The translations under genes and the position numbers were made by a program. From Neorhizobium galegae bv. officinalis (lineage in GTDB: Bacteria; Pseudomonadota; Alphaproteobacteria; Rhizobiales; Rhizobiaceae), in assembly GCA_000985875.1 (NCBI GenBank), contig CCRI01000005.1, positions 62,001 to 126,000 on the forward strand: a stretch of DNA of 64,000 bases, written 5' to 3'. Below, in pieces: positions 1-7,358 of the stretch (the first letter of the stretch is position 1; every line of letters begins with the position of its first letter). A model generated the notes under the pieces. The model ran no database searches. It was not told the DNA's origin and saw nothing but the letters and a program-made list of their open reading frames with translations.

Positions 1-2148
1 GGTGTCGAAGCTCGGGAAATCGGACGCACGGGCCACCTGATAATCCATGAAGGTGGCCGACAGGTTCTGGCCGGTCTCGCGATCATAGTTCGACCATTCG
101 AACAGCGCCTGACCGGCGCCCTGAACGATCCCGCCATGGGTCTGCCCGTCGACGATCATCGGGTTCAGCGCCTTGCCCACGTCATCGACCGTCGAATAAC
201 GCGGGATATGGAAAAAACCGGTTTCCGGATCGATCTCGATTTCGCAGACCGCGGCGCCATAGGGGTAGGCAAGCCCGTGGGTGGTCTCGTCGGAAATCGC
301 CGCAAGCGTGCCCCGCAGCTCATCTGGCAGGCCAAGGTCGTTTTCGGCAGCCTGCGCTGCCTCGAACAGGCTGACGACGCCGTTCGATCCGCGGGCGCGA
401 AAATGGCCGTCGGTGAAGTCGATCTCTTCCGGCGCGACGTTGAGCATGAAGGCGGCGATCCTGCGGCCGCGCTCGATGATCTCGGCGGTCGCCTTGTGCA
501 TGACGATGCTCGCGAAGCGCAGCGAGCGTCCGGAATGCGAACCGCCGCCGGCCGAGACGAAATCCGTATCGCTGGCGCGGATCTGCACCACCTCGTGGGA
601 GACGCCGAGGAAGGAGCCGACCAGCTGGGCGAATGCCGTCTCGTGCCCCTGCCCCGTGTTCTGGGTGCCGATAACGACGTCAACCATGCCGGCGGTCGGA
701 TCGACCGTGATCTCGGCGCGCTCGCGCGGCACGCCGCTGGTGCCCTCGATATAGTTGGAAAGGCCGATGCCGCGATACATGCCGCGTTTGCGGGCCTCGG
801 CACGACGCGCTTCGAAACCCTTCCAGTCGGCCATGTCGAGCACCTTGTCCATGCAACCGATATAGTCGCCATTGTCATAGGTGACGCCCATCGGGTTGGT
901 ATAGGGCGAGGCCTCATCCGGGATCATGTTGATGCGGCGCAGTTCCACCCGGTCGAAACCGAACTTGCGGGCGGCAAGGTCGATCATCCTCTCGATGATA
1001 TACATGGCTTCGGGGCGGCCGGCGCTGCGATAGGGGATGGTCGGTACGGTGTTCGACATCGCGGCGCGGAATTCCACATGCGCGACCGGCACCCGATAAA
1101 GGCTGGTCATCAGCTGGATGCCCTTGTTAAGGGGCGTGTAGGACACCGTATGGGCGCCGATATTGCTGGTATTGACCGAATGGAAAGCGAGGAACTTGCC
1201 GTTTTCGTCGAGCGCAAGCCTGGCTTTCACATGCAAGTCTCGGCCCTGAAAATCCGACAGGAATGCCTCGATGCGTTCCGCCTGATGCTTGACCGGCCGG
1301 CCGGTGAGCTTGGCTGCATAGGGCAGCAGCACGAATTCCGGATAGGTGGCATTTCGGGTGCCGAAATTGCCGCCGACATCGCGGGGCGCGACAACCCGCA
1401 CGAAGGCCATGTCGACGCCGAGCGACGCCGCGATCTGCTCGCGCATCATCACGACGCCATGGCCGCCGGAGGCATGGATCGTGAACTTGCCGGTCTCCGG
1501 ATCGTATTCAGCGGCGGAGGAACGGGGCTCCATGTGCACGCCGGTGACGCGCTGCGCCCAGCTCGTAAATTCGAGGACATGGGCGGCCTTGGCAAATGCG
1601 TCTTCAGTGCCGGCCCTGTCGCCGACTTCACCATCCATCGCCCGGTTGCCCGGCACATGGTCCCATAGTTGCGGGGCGCCCTCTTCCAGCGCGTCGACGC
1701 CGCGCACGACGGCCGGCAGCTCTTCCCAGTCGATCTCGATCGCCTCGGCGGCATCCTTGGCGAGATTGGTGCTCTCGGCGATCACCATGGCGACCGCCTC
1801 GCCGACGAAACGGGCCCTGTCGGTCGGCAACGCCTGGTGGTGGGTGCGGGCGCGCTCGGTGCCGTCATAGTTCTTGATGCGGATGTCGGAGCCGAATTGC
1901 GAACTGCCGATCGCATGCGGGATCGGCGCAATGCCGGCGGCGACAATATCCTCGCCGGTCAGAACGGCCAGCACGCCCGGCATGTCGCGGGCGGCTGATG
2001 TGTCGATGCTGCGGATGATGGCATGGGCATGCGGCGAGCGGACGAAGGCGGCATAGGCCGTGTTCTCGAATTTGAGGTCGTCGGCGTATTGACCCTTGCC
2101 GGTGATCAACCGGTTGTCTTCCTTGCGCCTGACGTCTTCGCCGATCAT
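1..2148 (-). CDS. Molybdopterin-binding xanthine/CO dehydrogenase-type large subunit, 3' end cut by window edge
   Basis: Reading from ATG at 2148 towards position 1 gives an open frame of 716 codons with no stop. It begins MIGEDVRRKEDNRLITGKG, the usual N-terminus of CoxL/XdhA-type large subunits. The active-site loop reads PYRSAGRPEA at residues 372-381, close to the PYRGAGR form of form II CoxL-like proteins and unlike the AYRCSFR loop of true CO dehydrogenase. A late QGAGQALFE motif fits the molybdopterin-binding half. Family members are about 770-790 residues, so some 60-80 C-terminal residues lie outside the window. Such subunits hydroxylate carbon centres of aldehydes, purines or N-heterocycles and work with FAD and 2Fe-2S subunits. 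Neither partner is in the window; they may lie beyond the left edge. A good Shine-Dalgarno (GGGAGGAATG) precedes the ATG. Substrate is unknown. Confidence 0.9.
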   Translation of the reverse strand, partial: MIGEDVRRKEDNRLITGKGQYADDLKFENTAYAAFVRSPHAHAIIRSIDTSAARDMPGVLAVLTGEDIVAAGIAPIPHAIGSSQFGSDIRIKNYDGTERARTHHQALPTDRARFVGEAVAMVIAESTNLAKDAAEAIEIDWEELPAVVRGVDALEEGAPQLWDHVPGNRAMDGEVGDRAGTEDAFAKAAHVLEFTSWAQRVTGVHMEPRSSAAEYDPETGKFTIHASGGHGVVMMREQIAASLGVDMAFVRVVAPRDVGGNFGTRNATYPEFVLLPYAAKLTGRPVKHQAERIEAFLSDFQGRDLHVKARLALDENGKFLAFHSVNTSNIGAHTVSYTPLNKGIQLMTSLYRVPVAHVEFRAAMSNTVPTIPYRSAGRPEAMYIIERMIDLAARKFGFDRVELRRINMIPDEASPYTNPMGVTYDNGDYIGCMDKVLDMADWKGFEARRAEARKRGMYRGIGLSNYIEGTSGVPRERAEITVDPTAGMVDVVIGTQNTGQGHETAFAQLVGSFLGVSHEVVQIRASDTDFVSAGGGSHSGRSLRFASIVMHKATAEIIERGRRIAAFMLNVAPEEIDFTDGHFRARGSNGVVSLFEAAQAAENDLGLPDELRGTLAAISDETTHGLAYPYGAAVCEIEIDPETGFFHIPRYSTVDDVGKALNPMIVDGQTHGGIVQGAGQALFEWSNYDRETGQNLSATFMDYQVARASDFPSFDT

Positions 2149-2365
2149 GCCATTCCTCCCATTCGCATCGTCCCACATATCCCGGACGATGGCATTCCGC
2201 ATGCGGCTCTTGGGCCTTCCTGAAGCGAAACGCAAATCAATTCATAATAGACATATTATATCCGTCAATGTTGAAAATCATGACTGCGGTGCCTGGCCCT
2301 GAAAAGCTCTCCCTTTCGACGGCGGCCGAGCGCCGACCGGAATGAGCGAAAGCGCAAAGCCTCGC

Positions 2366-2396
2366 AATAAAAAAGGCCCAGACCGAGGTCTGGGCC
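2366..2396 (-). terminator. Rho-independent terminator of the first hydrolase/monooxygenase operon
   Basis: A perfect 10-bp inverted repeat (GGCCCAGACC at 2375-2384 and GGTCTGGGCC at 2387-2396) is followed, on the minus strand, by a run of six U residues from 2374 to 2369. It sits about 25 bp past the stop of the hydrolase gene ending at 2421 and separates that operon from the CoxL-like gene. The AT-rich stretch 2235-2285 beyond it is the likely promoter region of the CoxL-like gene. Confidence 0.85.
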
Positions 2397-2420
2397 AAGC
2401 TTCCCTGGGAAGGGATGGCG

Positions 2421-3200
2421 TCAGGCGGCCTCCGGCCCCTGGTTAAGCACGTAGCCGGGGCCGCGCTTCAGGAAGTCGGTCCACAGCCGCAGCGTACGCT
2501 CCGGCTGGTCGACTTCGATCGAATGGGCGGCGTCGAAGATGAAGGCGCGCTGCGAGGTCGGGATATTGCGCTTCAGGTGCGCGCCGGCCTCTGCCGGCAC
2601 GACCTTGTCTTCCGTGCCGAGCAGGATCAGCGTCACCGCCTCGATCGAGGGCAGTCGGGCACTCAGCGCCTCGTCGACCTGAACATCATTGGCGAGGCGC
2701 TCGTAGGTTTTGCCGTTGTCGGCCATGACTTCAGGCGATTTCGGCGTGGAGTTGATTTTCTGCGGATGGGCGTAGAGCGCTTTGAAACGCGCCTCCGGAT
2801 CGGCCGGCAGACCGCCCTTGCCTTCGAAGCGGAAGCCGGCCGGCACGCCGAGGACCAGGTGGTCGACCATCTTCGGATGTTCGACGGCAAGCCACAAGGC
2901 CGACCAGCTGCCGAACGACGAGCCGATCACGTCGAAACGCGCGCCAACAAGCTTTTCGGCGAATTCGGCGACCATGGCCGCCCAGTCCTGTACCGTCTTC
3001 AGGCTTTCGTTCGGCTCGGTGCCGTCGAAGCCCGGGCAGATCGGCGCATAGACCGTGTGGTTGCCCGTCAGCGCCTTCAGCGGCTCGGTCAGCATCACGC
3101 CACCGGCGGCGTGGAGGTAAACGACCGGCTGCCCCGCGCCGCCGACATGATAGGAGAGCCTGCCGCCGGAAAGCTCGACCGTCTTCAATTCAAAGCTCAT
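2421..3200 (-). CDS. Alpha/beta hydrolase (copy 1)
   Basis: A 259-residue alpha/beta-fold hydrolase. The nucleophile elbow GSSFG (Ser95), an acid in GTEDKVVP (Asp198) and a histidine in DAAHSIEV (His226) give a full catalytic triad in the expected order. An HAAGG oxyanion loop lies near residue 30. It is the last gene of a minus-strand operon with a luciferase-like monooxygenase (14 bp upstream) and an FMN reductase. A second hydrolase/monooxygenase pair lies at 7.4-9.3 kb. The pairing suggests that the hydrolase opens an ester, lactone or amide made by the monooxygenase; that role and the substrate are inference. There is no signal peptide, so it is cytoplasmic. Confidence 0.88.
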   Translation of the reverse strand: MSFELKTVELSGGRLSYHVGGAGQPVVYLHAAGGVMLTEPLKALTGNHTVYAPICPGFDGTEPNESLKTVQDWAAMVAEFAEKLVGARFDVIGSSFGSWSALWLAVEHPKMVDHLVLGVPAGFRFEGKGGLPADPEARFKALYAHPQKINSTPKSPEVMADNGKTYERLANDVQVDEALSARLPSIEAVTLILLGTEDKVVPAEAGAHLKRNIPTSQRAFIFDAAHSIEVDQPERTLRLWTDFLKRGPGYVLNQGPEAA

Positions 3201-3214
3201 CGATCAAACTCCTC

Positions 3215-4339
3215 TTAAAGGCCAGCAACTTCCGGGGCGACGCGGTCGCGGAACAGTTCCATGCCGCGGCGAACGACGCTGCCCGGCATGTTGCCGACCT
3301 TGATCGTCAGGTTCAGCAGGCCGCAATCGAGCTCCTGGCGAAGACGCTTGATCTGCTTGATCACCGATTGCGGGCTGCCGCAGATGATCGACCCGGCTTC
3401 GATCTGTTCTTCCACAGTACGGCTGCGCAGCGTTGCGAGGCGCTTCTGGAAACTCTCCCCGGCATCGGCCTCGGTATAGTAACGGCTCTGCCCGAGAACG
3501 AGCTGCTGGGCGGAGCGCTGCGGGCGCATCAGCGTCTGGTGGAAATAGGTCTGGGCGGCGGCCATGTGATGCCTCGCCTCCTCATCCGTATCGGCGATGC
3601 AGATCTGCTGGCCGACCAGGATGTCGTCCGGCGTCGGCTCCCAGCCGTAGGAGCGGGCGGTCTTCTTGAAATTCTCGACGGCGGCCTTGGCGATCGACAG
3701 GTCCTGGATCAGCGTGATGCCCATGATCGCACGCATCTTGGCGACGAATTCCGCCGATTCCGCATTGCTGGCGGACATCAGGATGCGCGGATGCGGTTTC
3801 TGGATCGGCTTTGGCCAGATCGAGACGGCCGGAAACTGGTAGTGCTCCCCTTCCCAGCCGAAAGGTTCGTCCTCGGTCCAGCACTTGATGATCAGCTCGG
3901 TCGCTTCGCGCAGGCGGCTGCGGGATTCGCTCGGCGGGATATTGTAGGCGATGTATTCGTGCGGGATGCCGCGCAGGAAGCCTGCGATCAGGCGGCCATC
4001 CGACATCACGTCGATCATCGCATATTCTTCGGCAACGCGGACCGGGTTCAAAAGCGGCAACAGGTTGCCGACGATCGCGATCTTCGCCTTGGACGTCTGG
4101 CGGGCAAGCGCGCCGGCGATCAGGTTCGGGTTCGACATCAGACCGTAAGGGCTGAAATGGTGCTCGTTGCAGCCCACCCAGTCGAAACCATAATTCTCCG
4201 CGTCGACCATCTCGTCGATATATTCGTTGTAGAGCGCCTGGATGCGGGTGCTGTCGATCCCGTGCGTGCTGACCGGCCATTCATGCGGCAGCTTGTCGTA
4301 GTCGGGATAGGGCATCAGGTGGAAAAAATTGAACTTCAT
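3215..4339 (-). CDS. Luciferase-like (LLM class) flavin-dependent monooxygenase (copy 1)
   Basis: A 374-residue protein of the bacterial luciferase-like TIM-barrel family, which uses reduced FMN (or F420 in other lineages) to oxygenate a substrate. The N-terminus MKFNFFHLMPYPD and the NEHH motif at 58-61 are typical. The ATG at 4339 is chosen over an upstream in-frame GTG at 4351 because GGAG lies just upstream of it. The FMN reductase gene immediately upstream in the same operon can supply FMNH2, making this a probable two-component oxygenase. Relatives include type II Baeyer-Villiger monooxygenases and amide or sulfonate oxygenases, so the exact reaction cannot be read from the sequence. 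A paralogue is encoded at 7359-8519. Confidence 0.9.
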   Translation of the reverse strand: MKFNFFHLMPYPDYDKLPHEWPVSTHGIDSTRIQALYNEYIDEMVDAENYGFDWVGCNEHHFSPYGLMSNPNLIAGALARQTSKAKIAIVGNLLPLLNPVRVAEEYAMIDVMSDGRLIAGFLRGIPHEYIAYNIPPSESRSRLREATELIIKCWTEDEPFGWEGEHYQFPAVSIWPKPIQKPHPRILMSASNAESAEFVAKMRAIMGITLIQDLSIAKAAVENFKKTARSYGWEPTPDDILVGQQICIADTDEEARHHMAAAQTYFHQTLMRPQRSAQQLVLGQSRYYTEADAGESFQKRLATLRSRTVEEQIEAGSIICGSPQSVIKQIKRLRQELDCGLLNLTIKVGNMPGSVVRRGMELFRDRVAPEVAGL

Positions 4340-4402
4340 GGAAAGCTCCACTGGGACCGTCGCCGGATGAAGGCAAACGGATCCGCGACGACTGAAATCG
4401 GA

Positions 4403-5014
4403 TCAGTTGCTAGCGACGAGGCGTGGCGCGACGTCTTCGATGCGGCTGGCCATCGCCATTTTGGCAAAGCTGACGACCTGCGAAGCGACGATTTCGAGGG
4501 GCTGGGCAACCTCGCGGCGAGCCGGCTTGCCCTCGACGAAAGGTTTCTCGTTGGATTTGATGGTCGCCGCGTAAGGGGTCGGCCAGCCGCGTAGCGCATG
4601 CACGACCGAGCGCAGGCCGATCAGTGTTGCGCCGAGCGCCTGGTCGCCGGCGGCACAGACGATGCAGCCGACGGCGCGACCATCGAAATAGGAGCGCACG
4701 TCACCCCGCATGTCTTCCGTATAGTCGATCGCGTTCTTGATCGTGCCGGACATGCCGCCGTGATAGCTCGGGGTTGCGATGATGATGCCGTCGGCACGGC
4801 GAAGCGACTCGAGCAGGCGAAGGGCGGCCGGAGTGCGGTGTATCACGCCTGGGTCAAAGAGCGGCAGTTCGAGTTCTGCTCCACAGATGAGGTCGATTTC
4901 CGCGCCGGCCTTTTCGGCAGCCACGAGGCAGTAGCGTAGGGCGAGTTCGGAACTCGAACCGGGGCGCTGGGTGCCACCGATACCGACGATAAAGGGTTTG
5001 CGGGTCTGCGTCAT
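4403..5014 (-). CDS. NAD(P)H-dependent FMN reductase
   Basis: A 203-residue flavodoxin-fold flavin reductase. The phosphate-binding loop GGTQRPGSSSE follows the first beta strand, and SYHGGMSGTIKNAID gives the second flavin contact region near residue 105. It starts at an ATG at 5014 with GGAGGAG seven bases upstream; a longer frame running on to about 6.1 kb has no start of its own and crosses the divergent regulator. It is first in the operon with the monooxygenase and hydrolase, so it most likely feeds reduced FMN to one or both luciferase-like monooxygenases. Transcription is divergent from the GntR gene at 5216. Confidence 0.9.
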   Translation of the reverse strand: MTQTRKPFIVGIGGTQRPGSSSELALRYCLVAAEKAGAEIDLICGAELELPLFDPGVIHRTPAALRLLESLRRADGIIIATPSYHGGMSGTIKNAIDYTEDMRGDVRSYFDGRAVGCIVCAAGDQALGATLIGLRSVVHALRGWPTPYAATIKSNEKPFVEGKPARREVAQPLEIVASQVVSFAKMAMASRIEDVAPRLVASN

Positions 5015-5070
5015 GGGGTCTCCTCCTTCGGCCGCAGCCAACTGCCTTATCAGGCCTCCTGAGGAATTTT

Positions 5071-5078
5071 TGTATACC
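5071..5078. promoter_or_regulatory. Candidate GntR operator (TGTATACC) between divergent promoters
   Basis: The palindrome GTATAC sits inside TTTTTGTATACCTTTTTT, about 55 bp upstream of the FMN reductase start and 140 bp upstream of the GntR start. FadR-subfamily GntR proteins bind short palindromes of the GT-N-AC kind. Similar sites occur at 9376-9383, 9460-9467, 60318-60325 and 60496-60503. Assignment is by pattern and position only. Confidence 0.45.
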
Positions 5079-5215
5079 TTTTTTCGAGATGTCAAGAAGT
5101 ATGTGCGGAAATAACGCCGTCTTCGGCGAAATGGTATGCACTTCGTGGCGGTTGGCTTCGGCGGATTGTTTGTCGTAATCTCCCATATCATCAGGGGGAA
5201 GGGACAGGTGGCGGC

Positions 5216-5923
5216 TTGACGAATGAGACAACCAGAGACGGAGCCAAGGACGCGGCGACGCAGAGCGCCGTCGAGACCGCCTATCATCATATCCGGCATC
5301 TGATCCTCACGGGCGAAATGCGCTCCGGCGACAAGCTGCTCGAAAACCAGCTCGCCGCCGCCATCGGCGTCTCCCGCACGCCGATCCGGGAGGCGTTGAA
5401 CCGGCTGAACGCCGAGGGCCTCGTGGTGCTGGAACGTTACCGGCGGGGGATCGTCGCGGATTTTTCGCTCGACGACGCGGTCGAGATCTTTCGGCTGCGT
5501 GCCATTCTCGAAGGTCATGCGACAAGCCGCGCCGCCAGCCGCATTTCGGAGGCCGACCTGCAGCGACTGCAGGATTTGGAACGGCTGATGGAGACCCAGT
5601 TCGAGGAACTCGGCTGGAACGAACATCTCGAAGGGTTCGACAAGCTCAACGCGGAATTCCACGCGGTCATCGCCGCTGCCGCCGAAAGCCCACGGCTCGA
5701 AAAGATCCTCGCCTCCTCGCTGGAACTGCCGGCCTCGATCTTCAACCGCTACTCGGAGCCGGTCGAGGTGCGCACGCGCCGCACCCACGCCCAGCATCGG
5801 GAAATCCTCTCGGCACTGAAGGCCCGCAATCCCGAATGGGCGCAAGCGGCGATGAACGCCCATCTCTTCTCGCTGCTGCCCACCGCTTCGGGCTCGCTGG
5901 CGCATGAAGACGGGGCGAAATGA
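5216..5923 (+). CDS. GntR-family transcriptional regulator (FadR/FCD subfamily)
   Basis: A 235-residue regulator with an N-terminal winged HTH at about residues 17-85 (motif GDKLLENQLAAAIGVSRTPI) and a C-terminal all-helical FCD domain at about 90-220, which binds an organic-acid-like effector. The frame opens at a TTG at 5216; no in-frame ATG precedes the HTH, and the upstream purine-rich stretch is compatible with a ribosome site, so the start is plausible but not certain. It is divergent from the FMN reductase/monooxygenase/hydrolase operon and probably represses it until the substrate or a breakdown product binds. It may also control the second cluster at 7.4-18 kb. Confidence 0.88.
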   Translation: MTNETTRDGAKDAATQSAVETAYHHIRHLILTGEMRSGDKLLENQLAAAIGVSRTPIREALNRLNAEGLVVLERYRRGIVADFSLDDAVEIFRLRAILEGHATSRAASRISEADLQRLQDLERLMETQFEELGWNEHLEGFDKLNAEFHAVIAAAAESPRLEKILASSLELPASIFNRYSEPVEVRTRRTHAQHREILSALKARNPEWAQAAMNAHLFSLLPTASGSLAHEDGAK

Positions 5924-5975
5924 GGTGCGACAGCCGGTTTCGTTGAGGCTCCGCGGACTGGCCGTTGCCGACCTG

Positions 5976-6647
5976 CTACCGGTTGGTGGCCATCCACAGG
6001 ACGTGGCGGCCGCCGCGCTTGCCGTTGGCACGCACGTAAACCTCCTCGGTGGCAAATCCGACATCTCGCAATCGGCGGGTAAAGCCGGCATCCGGTGCCG
6101 AAGACCAGACGGCCAGGACGCCGTTTTCGCGCAGCGCAGCCTTGGCGGCCCGAAGCCCGGTGTGGTTATAAAGGCTGTCGTTGGAAGCGCGCGTCAGCCC
6201 GTCGGGGCCGTTGTCGACATCGAGCAGGATGGCATCGTAGGCGGCAGTGCGCGAGCGGATCAGCGCGCCGACATCACCGACATGAATATCGACGCGCGGA
6301 TCGTCGAGCGTGCCCTTGTGAAATTCCGCCATCGGCCCGCGCGCCCAGTCGACCACGGCCGGAACCAGTTCCGCGACGGTTACCCTGGTGTCGTCCGGGA
6401 GGGCTCCCAGGGCCGCTCGCAGGGTAAACCCCATGCCGAGGCCGCCGATCAGCATGTGGGAGTTTTTCCGCCCGGCAATCCGCTCGCAGGAGAGTGTCGC
6501 CAGCGCCTCTTCCGAACCGCTCAGCCGGCTGTTCATCAGCTCGGTCGAGCCGAGCATGATGGAAAATTCGGACCCGCGCTGCTTCAGGCGCAGTTCGCCG
6601 CCTTCGCCGGGAATGGTTGCGCAGTCCAGCTGTATCCAGGGAAGCAT
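5976..6647 (-). CDS. Spermidine synthase-like methyltransferase-fold protein
   Basis: A 223-residue Rossmann-fold protein of the spermidine synthase-like group. A glycine-rich nucleotide loop IGGLGMGFTL at about 67-76, an acidic strand end VAELVPAVVDWA and a DAILLDVDNGPD segment near 140 match the S-adenosyl ligand site of that group. It is shorter than true polyamine synthases (about 280 residues or more) and lacks a clear N-terminal beta domain, so polyamine synthesis is not shown. It runs towards the GntR gene and converges with it, with a gap of about 50 bp. The start ATG at 6647 has only a weak ribosome site. Its own role is unknown. Confidence 0.75.
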   Translation of the reverse strand: MLPWIQLDCATIPGEGGELRLKQRGSEFSIMLGSTELMNSRLSGSEEALATLSCERIAGRKNSHMLIGGLGMGFTLRAALGALPDDTRVTVAELVPAVVDWARGPMAEFHKGTLDDPRVDIHVGDVGALIRSRTAAYDAILLDVDNGPDGLTRASNDSLYNHTGLRAAKAALRENGVLAVWSSAPDAGFTRRLRDVGFATEEVYVRANGKRGGRHVLWMATNR

Positions 6648-6767
6648 CGGCCTATCTCATCGTCTCGTGTGGGACGCCTCCTAACACAGACATTGCGGAG
6701 AAAATACCGGACTATCGGCAGGAGGTGAAAGAAGCGGAGCACCGAGGTCATGCTGACGAGGGTGAAT

Positions 6768-6953
6768 TCATTCCGATGGCGGTTGTGGGGCAGGCTCTGC
6801 AACGCCTGAGCTGGAACAGGCCGACAGCGGCGGAATTGTCAGCGCCTGGATCAGCACAGAAGCGAGCTCTTCGAGTTCGCTATCGGTAAACTCCGAATAA
6901 TCGCCTCCGATCGGAAGATCATCCGAGCGCCCATCGTTGTTTTTTGGAATCAT
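6768..6953 (-). CDS. Small hypothetical acidic protein
   Basis: A 61-codon frame from ATG at 6953 encodes an acidic N-terminal part (GGDYSEFTDSELEELASVL) and a proline/serine-rich tail. GGGGCGAG upstream could act as a weak ribosome site. An upstream in-frame ATG at 6983 would add ten residues. I do not recognise a family. It lies between the spermidine synthase-like gene and a candidate small RNA. Coding status rests only on the open frame and its acidic, helix-like composition. Confidence 0.35.
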   Translation of the reverse strand: MIPKNNDGRSDDLPIGGDYSEFTDSELEELASVLIQALTIPPLSACSSSGVAEPAPQPPSE

Positions 6954-7024
6954 GTCTCGCCCCAGCCCGCGGCGAACATGCATGAAATTTTACAAATAGC
7001 ATCACCTTTTTGATGCTGTGCTGC

Positions 7025-7064
7025 AAAAATAAAAAGGCCCGCGCCTTTTCCCCCTGCGCGGGCC
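7025..7064 (-). terminator. Rho-independent terminator ending the candidate sRNA
   Basis: GGCCCGCGC at 7036-7044 pairs with GCGCGGGCC at 7056-7064 around an 11-nt loop, followed on the minus strand by UUUUUAUUUUU (7035-7025). It would also stop read-through from the monooxygenase operon ending at 7359. Confidence 0.85.
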
Positions 7065-7103
7065 TCTCCTAAGACGTAACCTCTTCTACGCTCGACTTAG
7101 GAG
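7027..7103 (-). ncRNA. Candidate small RNA, about 77 nt, with own promoter and terminator
   Basis: On the minus strand a promoter-like TTGAGG (7137-7132), a 16-nt spacer and TACAAT (7115-7110) precede a short unit made of two hairpins. Hairpin 1 pairs TCTCCTAAG (7065-7073) with CTTAGGAGA (7096-7104). Hairpin 2 is a 9-bp GC stem (7036-7044 with 7056-7064) followed by U5-A-U5, a textbook intrinsic terminator. No convincing frame is present. It lies downstream of the second monooxygenase gene on the same strand. I cannot match it to a named alphaproteobacterial sRNA family. Confidence 0.6.
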
Positions 7104-7104
7104 A

Positions 7105-7358
7105 ATGCTATTGTACTCCGGACTGCGAAGTCCTCAATTCGTCCAAAAGACCTAGCACAAGGGGTATAGCCCCGAGGGGAGCGGCCGGCTTTTGGGGCGC
7201 CGGCCGCTAAGACCGCAGCGACTGGGGGGTGACAATAGTGCGGTCCTACGCCTCAAATGACGACAATCGCGATCACACATCAAGATGAACCTTGGGTGAT
7301 ATGACTACGCCCAAAGGCTTCATAGGCCTACCAAAATCATCAAATTGGCATCCCCTCC
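7105..7358. other. Non-coding stretch with several strong hairpins
   Basis: No gene is seen in these 254 bp. Strong inverted repeats follow one another between about 7160 and 7236: GGGG-TATAG-CCCC, AGCGGCCGGC with GCCGGCCGCT, and GACCGCA with TGCGGTC. The sRNA promoter lies at its left end. The hairpins lack U tracts, so they are not simple terminators. A second structured RNA or a processed 3' UTR of the monooxygenase operon is possible. Confidence 0.5.

Noticed and set aside
136..1668. Long plus-strand open frame of 510 codons
   Set aside because: It lies opposite the CoxL-like gene, has Arg/His/Gly-rich composition typical of antisense reading in high-GC DNA, and has no ribosome site or recognisable domain.
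4403..6091. 562-codon minus-strand frame that would fuse 360 residues to the FMN reductase
   Set aside because: The extra part crosses the divergent GntR gene and the promoter region. The reductase has its own ATG at 5014 with a strong ribosome site.
7140..7245. A tRNA, tmRNA or RNase P RNA gene
   Set aside because: The hairpins do not fit a cloverleaf and the conserved tmRNA or RNase P segments are absent.
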